Positions 1 through 5,811 of a DNA stretch of 6,086 nucleotides are shown here, piece by piece. Below the pieces are notes generated by a model. That model did no database searches and was not told the origin of the DNA. It saw only the letters and a list, made by a program, of their open reading frames with translations. The DNA is from Magnetococcales bacterium. Its GTDB lineage: Bacteria; Pseudomonadota; Magnetococcia; Magnetococcales; Magnetaquicoccaceae. How positions within the stretch are numbered: the first letter of the stretch is position 1; each line of letters starts with the position of its first letter. The stretch lies in contig JADGCE010000011.1 of assembly GCA_015229095.1 (NCBI GenBank), positions 9,522-15,607 on the forward strand, read 5' to 3'. Both the position numbers and the translations under genes were made by a program.

Positions 1-117
1 ATGGGCAGCGGCAGCCTCTGCGATCTGGTCGGCCAGGGCATCATCCACCAGAAAATTTTGTCCCAGCCCTTTTTTGGGGTGCAGACCGCTCATTTTTAAA
101 AGATGGATCAAAGACAT
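1..117 (-). CDS. rsmA: 16S rRNA (adenine1518-N6/adenine1519-N6)-dimethyltransferase RsmA, N-terminal part (3' end outside window)
   Basis: Only the first 39 codons are in the window. The translation contains HPKKGLGQNFLVDD followed by a helix (ALADQIAEAAAAH). This matches the start of RsmA/KsgA, where the K-x-x-GQNFL-x-D block precedes the SAM-binding motif. By family knowledge the enzyme dimethylates two adjacent adenines in the 3' hairpin of 16S rRNA during 30S maturation, in the cytoplasm. Two in-frame ATGs are possible, at 117 and at 93. I chose 117 because a GGGGAG lies upstream (130-135), although its 12-base spacing is long; the ATG at 93 has no purine-rich site. The start lies 7 bases after the stop of the membrane-protein gene, so the two are probably co-transcribed. 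The identification rests on a short stretch, but the motif is very characteristic. Confidence 0.88.
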   Translation of the reverse strand, partial: MSLIHLLKMSGLHPKKGLGQNFLVDDALADQIAEAAAAH

Positions 118-124
118 ATCGTGC

Positions 125-1279
125 TCATGCTCCCCGTTTTCCGCGTAACCAGCCCACCTGCCCCAGCAGCGCCAGCACAGGCACGATGACACAATAGTTT
201 CCCCAAGCATATCCCAGCAGGATGGCTCCCCCACCCAGCCAGAAGCCCCCCAGGCGCAACAGGGCATAGCTCCCCAGGATCTGCTGGGCCGCCGTGCGCT
301 GCGGGGTGGGTTGACCGGGCCACCACCAGAGGGGCAGCAAATGGGCCAGGGCACCGCTGACCAAAGGCAGCAAAAAGAGTGCAAAAAAGAGCGGCAGAAA
401 CAGCTCACCCTTCTGCCACAACCCACTGGACAGGGCCAGCAAAAAGCCTAGCAGGGCACCCAGCAGAGAGAGCTCTGCCCCGCCCATACGCACCATCCTT
501 TTCCACTCCCGTCCCACAGGGCGCAGCAATCGCCCTGCGACCCACCCCCAGGCCAGCAAACCCAGCCCACTCAGCCAAGGGTTGGCAAAAACCGCCCCAC
601 TCACCATACAGACGACCCCAAGCAGGGCATATTTCAGATCAACGCGCAACCGCCAACTGGCCATGGGATCGGCATACTGGCCCACTGTCGGCAACAACAC
701 CTGGAGGGTGCCCAATGCGGTCAGCCCCACAAAACCCAGCAGATTAAGGTGACGGTGCAGGGTGCGCAACGTTGCCCACTGTTCTGGCCACCACCGGGTG
801 GCCAGGATGGCTGCCAACCCCAGCAGCAGGGAGAGCAGGGCGGCCTGATACCACAACAGACCGGGATGGGGAGCACCCAGGGCCCGATGGGCGCGCCGAA
901 GCATCCAACCGAACAGGCTGATGGTCACCAGCAAGGCCAAAGGTGCGGCCACGACCAGCAGGGAGGGATGATGGTCCACCGCCAGGAGAGCCATCCCACC
1001 CGCCACCAGAGCCAACAGGGGCAGAGCCTGCAACACTCCGGGTGGGGAACTGCTGCGGGTCAGCACAGGGGTAAAATAGAGCATGGTGGCCAGAATCAGC
1101 GGCAATGCCCCAACAGCCAGAATCCCATGGGCCACCACCGCCGTGGACCAGGGCCCTTGTTGCCAGCCCGCCAGAGCAACAAAGGCCAGCAGTGCCGTCC
1201 CGGCAAAGAGAGCAGGGGTCTGGATCGGGGAGCGCTGTGCGGTCTCTTTTTTTGATGGTGATTTAAAAAAGAATGACAT
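125..1279 (-). CDS. polytopic membrane protein, about 12 TM segments, distantly NnrS / heme-copper-oxidase-I-like
   Basis: The product is 384 residues and almost entirely hydrophobic. About 12 candidate membrane segments can be seen (roughly residues 23-39, 47-70, 83-100, 105-125, 143-161, 178-199, 216-231, 236-253, 270-287, 293-312, 335-356, 361-377). Histidines sit at or in helices: H51, the H175-x-H177 pair entering a helix with the motif HRHLNLLGFVGLTALGT, and H313. A histidine leading into a G/T-rich helix that ends in LLPT recalls NnrS-type and heme-copper oxidase subunit I-like membrane proteins. Heme or metal binding is an inference and no specific reaction can be assigned. The reading frame is open up to an ATG at 1342, but I prefer the ATG at 1279: a GGGA precedes it (1284-1287), and the longer version would overlap the divergent dciA gene. 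It is probably co-transcribed with rsmA, which follows after 7 bases. That the gene encodes a membrane protein is secure; the family is not. Confidence 0.8.
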   Translation of the reverse strand: MSFFFKSPSKKETAQRSPIQTPALFAGTALLAFVALAGWQQGPWSTAVVAHGILAVGALPLILATMLYFTPVLTRSSSPPGVLQALPLLALVAGGMALLAVDHHPSLLVVAAPLALLVTISLFGWMLRRAHRALGAPHPGLLWYQAALLSLLLGLAAILATRWWPEQWATLRTLHRHLNLLGFVGLTALGTLQVLLPTVGQYADPMASWRLRVDLKYALLGVVCMVSGAVFANPWLSGLGLLAWGWVAGRLLRPVGREWKRMVRMGGAELSLLGALLGFLLALSSGLWQKGELFLPLFFALFLLPLVSGALAHLLPLWWWPGQPTPQRTAAQQILGSYALLRLGGFWLGGGAILLGYAWGNYCVIVPVLALLGQVGWLRGKRGA

Positions 1280-1292
1280 ACTATCCCATACC

Positions 1293-1781
1293 ATGGACAA
1301 CAGATCAAAAAGTGGTGCTCTTGTCCCTGTGGGAACGGTCATCCAGCAGGTTGCCGGTCATCTGCTGGAGCAGCCCCGCAACAAGGCACAAAGACTCCGA
1401 CGGGCCTGGAATCAAGCAGCGGGAGAGCAGGTGGCACTGCACTCCGAACCGGCCCGGCTGAGCAACGGTGTCCTGACCGTGCGGGTGGACTCACCGGTCT
1501 GGAACAGCCAGTTGCATCATCTCAAGGGGGAGTTGCTGACAAAGCTGCAAGGGTTGCTGCCTGACGGTACACTGCGGGAGCTCCGCTTTCGGCAGGAATC
1601 CCTGCGCCTGCTGCCCGACTGGCTGCGGAGCAAACCCGCCCCTCCCCCTCTTCCCCTCCCCTGCGAGGCCGATCAACAGCAGGCAGCCGCATGGGTCACC
1701 CAGGTGGCTGACCCGGAGTTGCGGGCGGTGCTGTACAACCTTGTCCTGACCCATCTCACCCGCAAGCGCGCAGACCCCTGA
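1293..1781 (+). CDS. dciA: DUF721 / DciA-family protein (replicative helicase loader)
   Basis: The product is 162 residues, close to the usual size of stand-alone DciA proteins. Residues 8-100 have the DUF721 pattern: VGTVIQQV near the start, RAWNQAAGEQVALHSEP in the middle, then a beta strand LTVRVDSPVW and a helix NSQLHHLKGELLTKL. The C-terminus is a Pro-rich linker (about 115-123) and a final helix containing DPELRAVLYNLVL. DciA is known as the ancestral loader or partner of the replicative helicase DnaB in bacteria lacking DnaC/DnaI; that role here is taken from the family. The ATG at 1293 is the start because the domain begins right after it and no in-frame start lies close upstream. No clear Shine-Dalgarno precedes it. 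The start is only 13 bases from the start of the divergent membrane-protein gene, and the stop is 13 bases from the flhB stop on the other strand. Confidence 0.82.
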   Translation: MDNRSKSGALVPVGTVIQQVAGHLLEQPRNKAQRLRRAWNQAAGEQVALHSEPARLSNGVLTVRVDSPVWNSQLHHLKGELLTKLQGLLPDGTLRELRFRQESLRLLPDWLRSKPAPPPLPLPCEADQQQAAAWVTQVADPELRAVLYNLVLTHLTRKRADP

Positions 1782-1794
1782 CAAACCGGACGCT

Positions 1795-2877
1795 TTACAC
1801 GGGGGGCCGCCCGTTCTGGCGACGCAAACCGTAGACATAGGCCAAGACCTCGGCGACGGCTTTGAACATCTCCTGAGGGATGGGATGCCCCAGCTCCACA
1901 TCCTTGTAGAGTATCCGCGCCAGAGGAGGATTTTCCACCACAGGCACGCCTTTCTCCTTGGCGATCTCACGGATACGAGCGGCAACGGCCCCCTGCCCTT
2001 TGGCCGTGAGAATGGGGGCCCGCATCTCTCCCTGTTTGTAAAGCAGGGCCGCCGCAAAATGGGTGGGGTTGGTAATCACCACGTCCGCCTTGGGCACCTC
2101 TTCCATCATGCGTCGTCTGGCCAACTCCCGCTGAATCTGGCGGATGCGTCCCTTGATCAGCGGGTCACCTTCCATCTGTTTTTGTTCATCTTTGATCTCC
2201 TGTTTGGTCATCCTCAAGCCGTCGTTATACTGAAAATGCTGATAGCCATAGTCCAGCGCAGCGATGGCAACAAAGGCGACGGTGACATACTGCATGACGA
2301 CGATAATATCCTGCCCCAGGGCATGGATCACCCCTTCCAAAGAGGTAGCCGTCAGCATCAGGGTCCGTTCGACACTATCCTCCAGTGCCCAGACAACGGC
2401 CACGGAGATGACGATAATCTTCAGGGTGGATTTCAACAATTCGACCAGGGAACGGGTGGAAAAAAGCCGCGCAAAACCGCTGACAGGGTCAATTTTGGAA
2501 AAATTGGGAATGACCGGCTCCCAGGAGAGCACAAAACCGTGCTGGATGAGGGATGCCGCGACGCTCATCACCAAAAAAATCAGGAAAAACGGAGCCAAAT
2601 CGGCGAGCACAGCAGAAATGGTACCTTCCAGAAGTCGGGTCAATCCCCCCAGGGTAAAATCTTCCTGGATGGCCCCGCTGAAAAAAAAGCGCATCTGCTG
2701 CTGCAGAGCACCCCACAACTGGCCGCCCTGGAAATAGAACAATCCTGTGGCAGCGACAAACAGAAAGGCGGTGGAGACCTCCTTGGAGCTGATCACCTGC
2801 CCCTTTTCACGGGCATCCGAGAGCCGCTTGCCGGTCGGATCTTCAGTTTTTGACTCTTTGTCGGAATCTTCAGCCAT
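1795..2877 (-). CDS. flhB: flagellar type III export apparatus switch protein FlhB
   Basis: FlhB sits in the inner membrane at the export gate. It binds export substrates with its cytoplasmic domain and switches specificity from rod/hook to filament proteins. The product is a full-length 360 residues. It starts with the cytoplasmic motif KTEDPTGKRLSDAREKGQV and has four membrane segments (about 34-52, 88-112, 148-166, 186-208). The conserved linker with YQHFQYNDGLRMTKQEIKDE follows, then the autocleavage motif N270-P271-T272-H273. The C-terminal domain has VVENPPLARILY and ends shortly after FKAVAEVLAYVY. In known homologues cleavage falls between the Asn and Pro of NPTH, and that site is intact here. 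A GGTGGA site (2886-2891) lies 8 bases before the ATG. It is the last gene of the fliQ-fliR-flhB operon, 38 bases after fliR, and flhA does not follow. Confidence 0.97.
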   Translation of the reverse strand: MAEDSDKESKTEDPTGKRLSDAREKGQVISSKEVSTAFLFVAATGLFYFQGGQLWGALQQQMRFFFSGAIQEDFTLGGLTRLLEGTISAVLADLAPFFLIFLVMSVAASLIQHGFVLSWEPVIPNFSKIDPVSGFARLFSTRSLVELLKSTLKIIVISVAVVWALEDSVERTLMLTATSLEGVIHALGQDIIVVMQYVTVAFVAIAALDYGYQHFQYNDGLRMTKQEIKDEQKQMEGDPLIKGRIRQIQRELARRRMMEEVPKADVVITNPTHFAAALLYKQGEMRAPILTAKGQGAVAARIREIAKEKGVPVVENPPLARILYKDVELGHPIPQEMFKAVAEVLAYVYGLRRQNGRPPV

Positions 2878-2915
2878 TCATGCAGTCCACCAACGGTAGA
2901 GAGTGAGCCCAGACT

Positions 2916-3710
2916 TTACAGCCCCATCAGTTTGAGTGCCGCCCCGGTAGAGAGGGTGATCTCCCGCATCATCACGTCGCCAAAAACGGTCAGATAGAGA
3001 CCCAAGGCCAACACACCGATCATCTGTGCGACCGGCATGGAGAGAAAAAACACCTGAATCTGGGGGGCTGCCTTGTTGATCAGCCCCATACCCAGATAGA
3101 GTACGGTGGTGAAGGTGATAATGGGTGCCGCAATGAGCAGAGCCAGTTTGAACATGCCCAGCACAGCGGTCACGGCGGCCTCCAGCAGGGCATTGCCCCC
3201 AGGCAACCCCTGCCCCAGGGGCAGCACATGAAACGAGCGGGCCAACCCTTCCAGGAGCATGTGGTGGCCGTTCATGGCGAGGAACAACATCAAGCCGGTC
3301 AGGTAGAGCATGTTGCTCAGCACCCCTTCCTGGATACCGGAAGTGGGATCCATGACCATGGCCATGGAGAGCCCCATTTGAAATCCCAGCACGCTACCCG
3401 CCACTTGAGCAGCCAGCAAAACCCACTGCACCAACAGGCCGATTACGATACCGATAGCCAGTTCCACCACCGCTGCATAGAGCATGTATGGCATGTTCCC
3501 CTGCCCCTCGTGGGACCACGGGGAGACCAGGGGATAGAGCACAATGGTCAACACAATGATCAGCAGTGCCTTGATGCGGGTTGGACCGGCGGTACGGGAA
3601 AAAAACGGGGCGGACAAAAAGATTCCGGACACCCGCGCCATCACCAGCATCATACGTTCCACTTCCCCGATGCTGAAACCAAAAAAATCCATCAAAGCCA
3701 TGGGATCCAT
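2916..3710 (-). CDS. fliR: flagellar biosynthesis protein FliR (export gate)
   Basis: FliR is one of the three proteins (FliP, FliQ, FliR) forming the helical core of the flagellar export gate in the inner membrane. The product is 264 residues, normal for the family, and mostly hydrophobic. Recognisable blocks are RVSGIFLSAPFFSRTAGPTRIKALL near the N-terminus (about 26-50), GSVLGFQMGLSMAMVMDP in the middle (about 105-122) and NKAAPQIQVFFLSMP (about 212-226), all in the expected order. A strong GGAGGT site (3716-3721) sits 5 bases before the ATG, which settles the start over the Met at residue 4. It lies 20 bases downstream of fliQ and 38 bases upstream of flhB. Nothing looks truncated. Confidence 0.97.
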   Translation of the reverse strand: MDPMALMDFFGFSIGEVERMMLVMARVSGIFLSAPFFSRTAGPTRIKALLIIVLTIVLYPLVSPWSHEGQGNMPYMLYAAVVELAIGIVIGLLVQWVLLAAQVAGSVLGFQMGLSMAMVMDPTSGIQEGVLSNMLYLTGLMLFLAMNGHHMLLEGLARSFHVLPLGQGLPGGNALLEAAVTAVLGMFKLALLIAAPIITFTTVLYLGMGLINKAAPQIQVFFLSMPVAQMIGVLALGLYLTVFGDVMMREITLSTGAALKLMGL

Positions 3711-3730
3711 GGCAGACCTCCGTGTGACAA

Positions 3731-4000
3731 TCAGCGCAGAATACCCGGAATGGCCGCAAACAACCGGTCAAAGTAGTCCATCAGGGTCTGGACCATCCAG
3801 GGCATGGTAATCACCAGGGCCAAAAAGGTGGCCAGGATTTTTGGGATAAAGGTCAGTGTCATCTCCTGGATCTGGGTGACAGACTGGAACAGGGAGATGA
3901 TGATACCCACGATCAAGGCTGTCAGCAGCATCGGTGCTGAAACCAGCAGTGCCACTTTCAGGGCATCGGTCACCAATTCCAGGACAATTTCTATCGGCAT
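3731..4000 (-). CDS. fliQ: flagellar biosynthesis protein FliQ (export gate)
   Basis: The product is 89 residues, the typical length of FliQ, with two hydrophobic hairpin helices (about 13-38 and 55-72). Between them is the family signature SLFQSVTQIQEMTLTFIPK (about 36-54). In the export gate several FliQ copies wrap around the FliP/FliR core. The frame stays open to a TTG at 4006, but the ATG at 4000 is the start: the AAGGAG site lies 7 bases before it and only 1 base before the TTG, and 89 residues fits the family. It is the first gene of the visible operon. fliP, usually its immediate upstream neighbour, is replaced here by a divergent unrelated gene. Confidence 0.96.
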   Translation of the reverse strand: MPIEIVLELVTDALKVALLVSAPMLLTALIVGIIISLFQSVTQIQEMTLTFIPKILATFLALVITMPWMVQTLMDYFDRLFAAIPGILR

Positions 4001-4007
4001 GATCAAA

Positions 4008-4013
4008 CTCCTT
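4008..4013 (-). promoter_or_regulatory. ribosome binding site of fliQ (decides the start)
   Basis: On the minus strand this reads AAGGAG, 7 bases upstream of the ATG at 4000. It would be only 1 base from the alternative TTG at 4006, so it selects the ATG. Confidence 0.85.
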
Positions 4014-4077
4014 CCATGTGAGACTCACGCCCCGTGATTTTAACTCAACCATCTCCTCTGTCTACCAGAAAAGGGGC

Positions 4078-4083
4078 ATTATC
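4078..4083 (-). promoter_or_regulatory. possible -10 element of the fliQRflhB promoter
   Basis: The minus strand reads GATAAT (5 of 6 to TATAAT), about 78 bases before the fliQ start and after a T-rich tract. No convincing -35 hexamer is present at 16-18 bases (best TTTCGA at 16). The position suits an operon promoter because the gene upstream is divergent, but a single hexamer match is weak evidence. I saw no sigma-54 -24/-12 pattern here. Confidence 0.25.
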
Positions 4084-4129
4084 CCAAAAAAAGAGTCTCT
4101 CGAAACCTGTCATCTTCTGTGCCGTTTTT

Positions 4130-4137
4130 GCCGATAT
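4130..4137 (+). promoter_or_regulatory. sigma-28 (FliA)-like -10 element upstream of the coiled-coil gene
   Basis: GCCGATAT matches the flagellar sigma-28 -10 consensus GCCGATAA at 7 of 8 positions. It lies 66 bases before the ATG at 4204. The expected -35 (TAAAGTTT, 11 bases upstream) is poorly matched, about 3 of 8. A start point about 7 bases downstream would place a hairpin (4148-4171) at the very 5' end of the mRNA. Function is inferred from motif and context only. Confidence 0.35.
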
Positions 4138-4147
4138 ATTCCGGAAA

Positions 4148-4171
4148 GGCAGGACACTCTCGTTGTCTGCC
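4148..4171 (+). repeat. inverted repeat / hairpin in the 5' leader of the coiled-coil gene
   Basis: GGCAGGACA and TGTCTGCC pair over 8 bp with a single bulged G, around a 7-base loop CTCTCGT. It lies between the sigma-28-like -10 element and the ribosome binding site. There is no T-run after it and no plus-strand gene before it, so a terminator is unlikely. It could be an mRNA leader structure or chance. Confidence 0.35.
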
Positions 4172-4191
4172 CTCTTACGTTTCCTGAGCAG

Positions 4192-4196
4192 AGGAG
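4192..4196 (+). promoter_or_regulatory. ribosome binding site of the coiled-coil gene (decides the start)
   Basis: AGGAG lies 7 bases before the ATG at 4204. The reading frame is open further upstream, to an ATG at 4018, but only the 4204 start combines this site with an N-terminal signal sequence. Confidence 0.85.
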
Positions 4197-4203
4197 AACA
4201 TCC

Positions 4204-4788
4204 ATGAAATACCGGATCCCATTACCTGGCAAGCGCACCATTTTTTATACCGTTATCGCCTGTGCCGTCACCCTGTCGCCGATCTCCAGTGCCTGGGCCC
4301 GCTTGGCCAATTGGTACCCGGAAACCCCTGCGGAGCAGGTGGAACAGACGGAAACGTTGAACACCCAGCTGCAGGAGCTGGACCAGCGGCGCGAGAGTCA
4401 ACTGCTGGAGCGAACCCGGGCCGAGGAGACGTTGGCCGATCTGCTGGACCAACTGCAAGCCGCAGAATCCGACCTGCGCACTTTCCAAAGGCCCCTGCAA
4501 GAGGTAACGGAAAAGTTGCGGCGCACGCAGGCCATCGCCATGGTGGACCCCCTGATGAATGCGGAGGGACAACGGCAGGAATATCTTCGCCTCAAACGGG
4601 AGACCGAAGCCAGCATTCGCGACCGCCAGGAACGGGTACAGTGGCTCAACCGGCAAATTCAAGTGGCCACCCAAAACCTGACCGAAGCCCGGCAGCGGAT
4701 GAATGTCACCCTGAGCCAGATCGATCGTTTGTGGAAACATCGGGAAATTATCAACAAGTTGGTCTTTTTGCGGGTGGTGAGCGACTGA
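4204..4788 (+). CDS. exported coiled-coil protein of unknown function
   Basis: I do not recognise this family. The 194-residue product has an N-terminal signal: basic residues K2, R4, K10 and R11, a hydrophobic stretch of about 12-29, and a candidate signal peptidase I site AWA at 30-32. A lipobox-like V17-I18-A19-C20 is an alternative, which would make it a lipoprotein; with Ala after the Cys, the outer membrane would be expected. The rest is hydrophilic and rich in Gln, Glu, Arg and Leu, with long helices likely to form coiled coils at about 43-110 and 119-180. A break around MVDPLMNAEG (113-122) separates them, giving a helix-turn-helix hairpin shape. No enzyme motif is visible. The gene is divergent from fliQ and convergent with the flagellin-like gene. 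A sigma-28-like -10 element precedes it. A periplasmic or envelope role linked to the flagellum is a guess from context. The frame and start are well supported. Confidence 0.85.
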   Translation: MKYRIPLPGKRTIFYTVIACAVTLSPISSAWARLANWYPETPAEQVEQTETLNTQLQELDQRRESQLLERTRAEETLADLLDQLQAAESDLRTFQRPLQEVTEKLRRTQAIAMVDPLMNAEGQRQEYLRLKRETEASIRDRQERVQWLNRQIQVATQNLTEARQRMNVTLSQIDRLWKHREIINKLVFLRVVSD

Positions 4789-4803
4789 CGCCCGCAACTG
4801 GTA

Positions 4804-4840
4804 CGGTCGCCCACATTCCGAACGAGGCATGGGGCGACCG
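4804..4840. terminator. inverted repeat between convergent genes, possible bidirectional terminator
   Basis: CGGTCGCCC (4804-4812) and GGGCGACCG (4832-4840) are perfect 9-bp complements around a 19-base loop. They sit in the 82-base gap between two converging stop codons. No T-run follows on either strand, so it is not a textbook intrinsic terminator. The placement and GC-rich stem suggest transcript-end protection or termination from both sides. Confidence 0.45.
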
Positions 4841-4870
4841 GTTGTGCAGCACTCTTTGCCTCCGCAGTGC

Positions 4871-5698
4871 CTACTGCAACAACTGCTGGGTCAGCCGGGG
4901 GTGCTGATTGGCCTGGATGGCAACGGAGTTCTCTCCCTGTTGCTGCACCATGCGACGGGTGAGGCGGGCCACTTCCGCCGCCACATCTCCACGCACCACT
5001 CGGTCCATCGCCCCCTCCGTCACATCGGTGACCTGCTGCAGCAGGGCGATGACCGCTGAAAAGCGGCTCTGCAAGGCGTCCAGGTCGGTGCGTATCCGGG
5101 TCACATCTCCCAGCATCCGCTCGATCTGCGCCCGTTGGCACTCGACAACCCCCTGACTGCCCAGGCGATCCCCCTCTCTGACAGCCTCCCCGATCTCCGT
5201 TTGCAGTGCCAGTGCCATCCCGCATACATCCGCGATGCTGATGGGAATCACCTGTTCGGCACGCTCTCCCACGACAAATGGTTTTTTCTGGATCTGGCCG
5301 GTCAGCAGCGGCTGCCGGGCATAGGTCGTTCTCTGGGTCAACAGCCAGATCTCCTCCGTGAGTTCCAATTGTTCCAAAAAAAGATCAACGAAGGCCTGGC
5401 TGGCAACCGGGTGTGGGGAGAAGGTGATTTGGCGCATCCGATGCAGGACAGCGACGGTGCCATCCAGGCCATCGTCCGCCACCTGAATCAGCGCCACGGC
5501 ATCATTGGCATTCTGAAGCCATCGATTTTTTTTGCGAATTTCCGCCATACCCGGGCTGGAGAAAAAACGACCGACAAAATCCTCCTGAGCCGCAGAAAGA
5601 TCCGCCTCCGCCCCGCGTTCCCTGGCCACAGCGGAGGGAGCGGGTCGCTCGCTGAGCCGGCCATCGTGGGAAGTAACATGGGTGACGGGAAGAGACAT
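4871..5698 (-). CDS. divergent compact flagellin-family protein
   Basis: The 275-residue product has flagellin landmarks in order. Residues 63-92 (NANDAVALIQVADDGLDGTV, then HRMRQ) match the inner N-terminal helix, usually ending in LQRMRELA. Residues 123-157 (TTYARQPLLTG, then PFVVGERAEQVIPISIAD) match the segment with FNGKxLLDG, xQVG and the Ile-rich strand. Residues 206-275 (LDALQSRF, AMDRVVRGDVAAEVARLT, QANQHPRLTQQLLQ) match the C-terminal D1/D0 helix. Flagellin is exported through the FlhB/FliR/FliQ gate and polymerises into the filament. The oddity is at the N-terminus: residues 1-40 are Pro- and charge-rich instead of the usual Asn/Ser/Leu-rich D0 helix, and no large variable D2/D3 domain is present. 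An AGAGGA site (5706-5711) lies 7 bases before the ATG. It could be a minor filament subunit, a non-polymerising paralogue or a decaying copy. FlgL is less likely because the C-terminal QANQxP is flagellin-like. Confidence 0.8.
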   Translation of the reverse strand: MSLPVTHVTSHDGRLSERPAPSAVARERGAEADLSAAQEDFVGRFFSSPGMAEIRKKNRWLQNANDAVALIQVADDGLDGTVAVLHRMRQITFSPHPVASQAFVDLFLEQLELTEEIWLLTQRTTYARQPLLTGQIQKKPFVVGERAEQVIPISIADVCGMALALQTEIGEAVREGDRLGSQGVVECQRAQIERMLGDVTRIRTDLDALQSRFSAVIALLQQVTDVTEGAMDRVVRGDVAAEVARLTRRMVQQQGENSVAIQANQHPRLTQQLLQ

Positions 5699-5735
5699 GG
5701 AGCATTCCTCTCGGACTGAATGGCGGCACTCCTGC

Positions 5736-5754
5736 TCATGCTAATCTAGCATGA
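5736..5754. repeat. perfect 8-bp palindrome in front of the flagellin-like gene
   Basis: TCATGCTA and TAGCATGA are exact complements around the 3-base centre ATC. The pairing can extend by TGC/GCA (5733-5735 and 5757-5759) if two A residues are bulged. It lies 37 bases before the flagellin-like start codon, with the ribosome binding site in between, and 57 bases after the end of the STAS gene. No T-run follows on the minus strand. It could be an operator for a dimeric regulator, an mRNA leader hairpin or a processing site between the two genes. Confidence 0.5.
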
Positions 5755-5811
5755 AAGCACAAACAGGGTCCACAACAATCGCGCAAAGCCCCAGAAAAAA
5801 CTGCGTACTCC

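Noticed and set aside
379..1255. Plus-strand open frames of 122 and 168 codons opposite the membrane-protein gene
   Set aside because: Their products are Gln/His/Pro/Gly-rich, as expected from the reverse complement of Leu/Ala/Trp-rich membrane codons. No start context or family resemblance.
1280..1342. Extension of the membrane protein to the ATG at 1342 (or the ATG at 1294)
   Set aside because: It would overlap dciA and adds a non-hydrophobic head; the ATG at 1279 has a GGGA site just upstream. Not excluded experimentally.
1885..2853. Long open frame of 322 codons on the plus strand inside flhB
   Set aside because: It is fully antisense to flhB, its product is low-complexity (His, Gln, Gly, Asp rich) with no domain, and no ribosome site was seen. 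It is explained by the codon bias of flhB.
3228..3776. Plus-strand frame of 182 codons inside fliR
   Set aside because: The His/Gln-rich translation is the complement of the hydrophobic fliR codons. fliR is certain.
4018..4203. N-terminal extension of the coiled-coil gene to the ATG at 4018
   Set aside because: It would bury the signal sequence, has no good ribosome site and reads through the intergenic region. The ATG at 4204 has AGGAG at 7 bases.
4659..5225. Minus-strand frame of 188 codons spanning the gap between the coiled-coil gene and the flagellin-like gene
   Set aside because: It overlaps two better supported genes in the wrong frame and its Gly/Arg-rich translation has no recognisable domain.
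5699..5811. Sigma-28 or sigma-54 promoter for the flagellin-like gene
   Set aside because: I looked for GCCGATAA and for GG-N10-GC on the minus strand and found no acceptable match; the promoter may lie upstream of the STAS gene outside the window.
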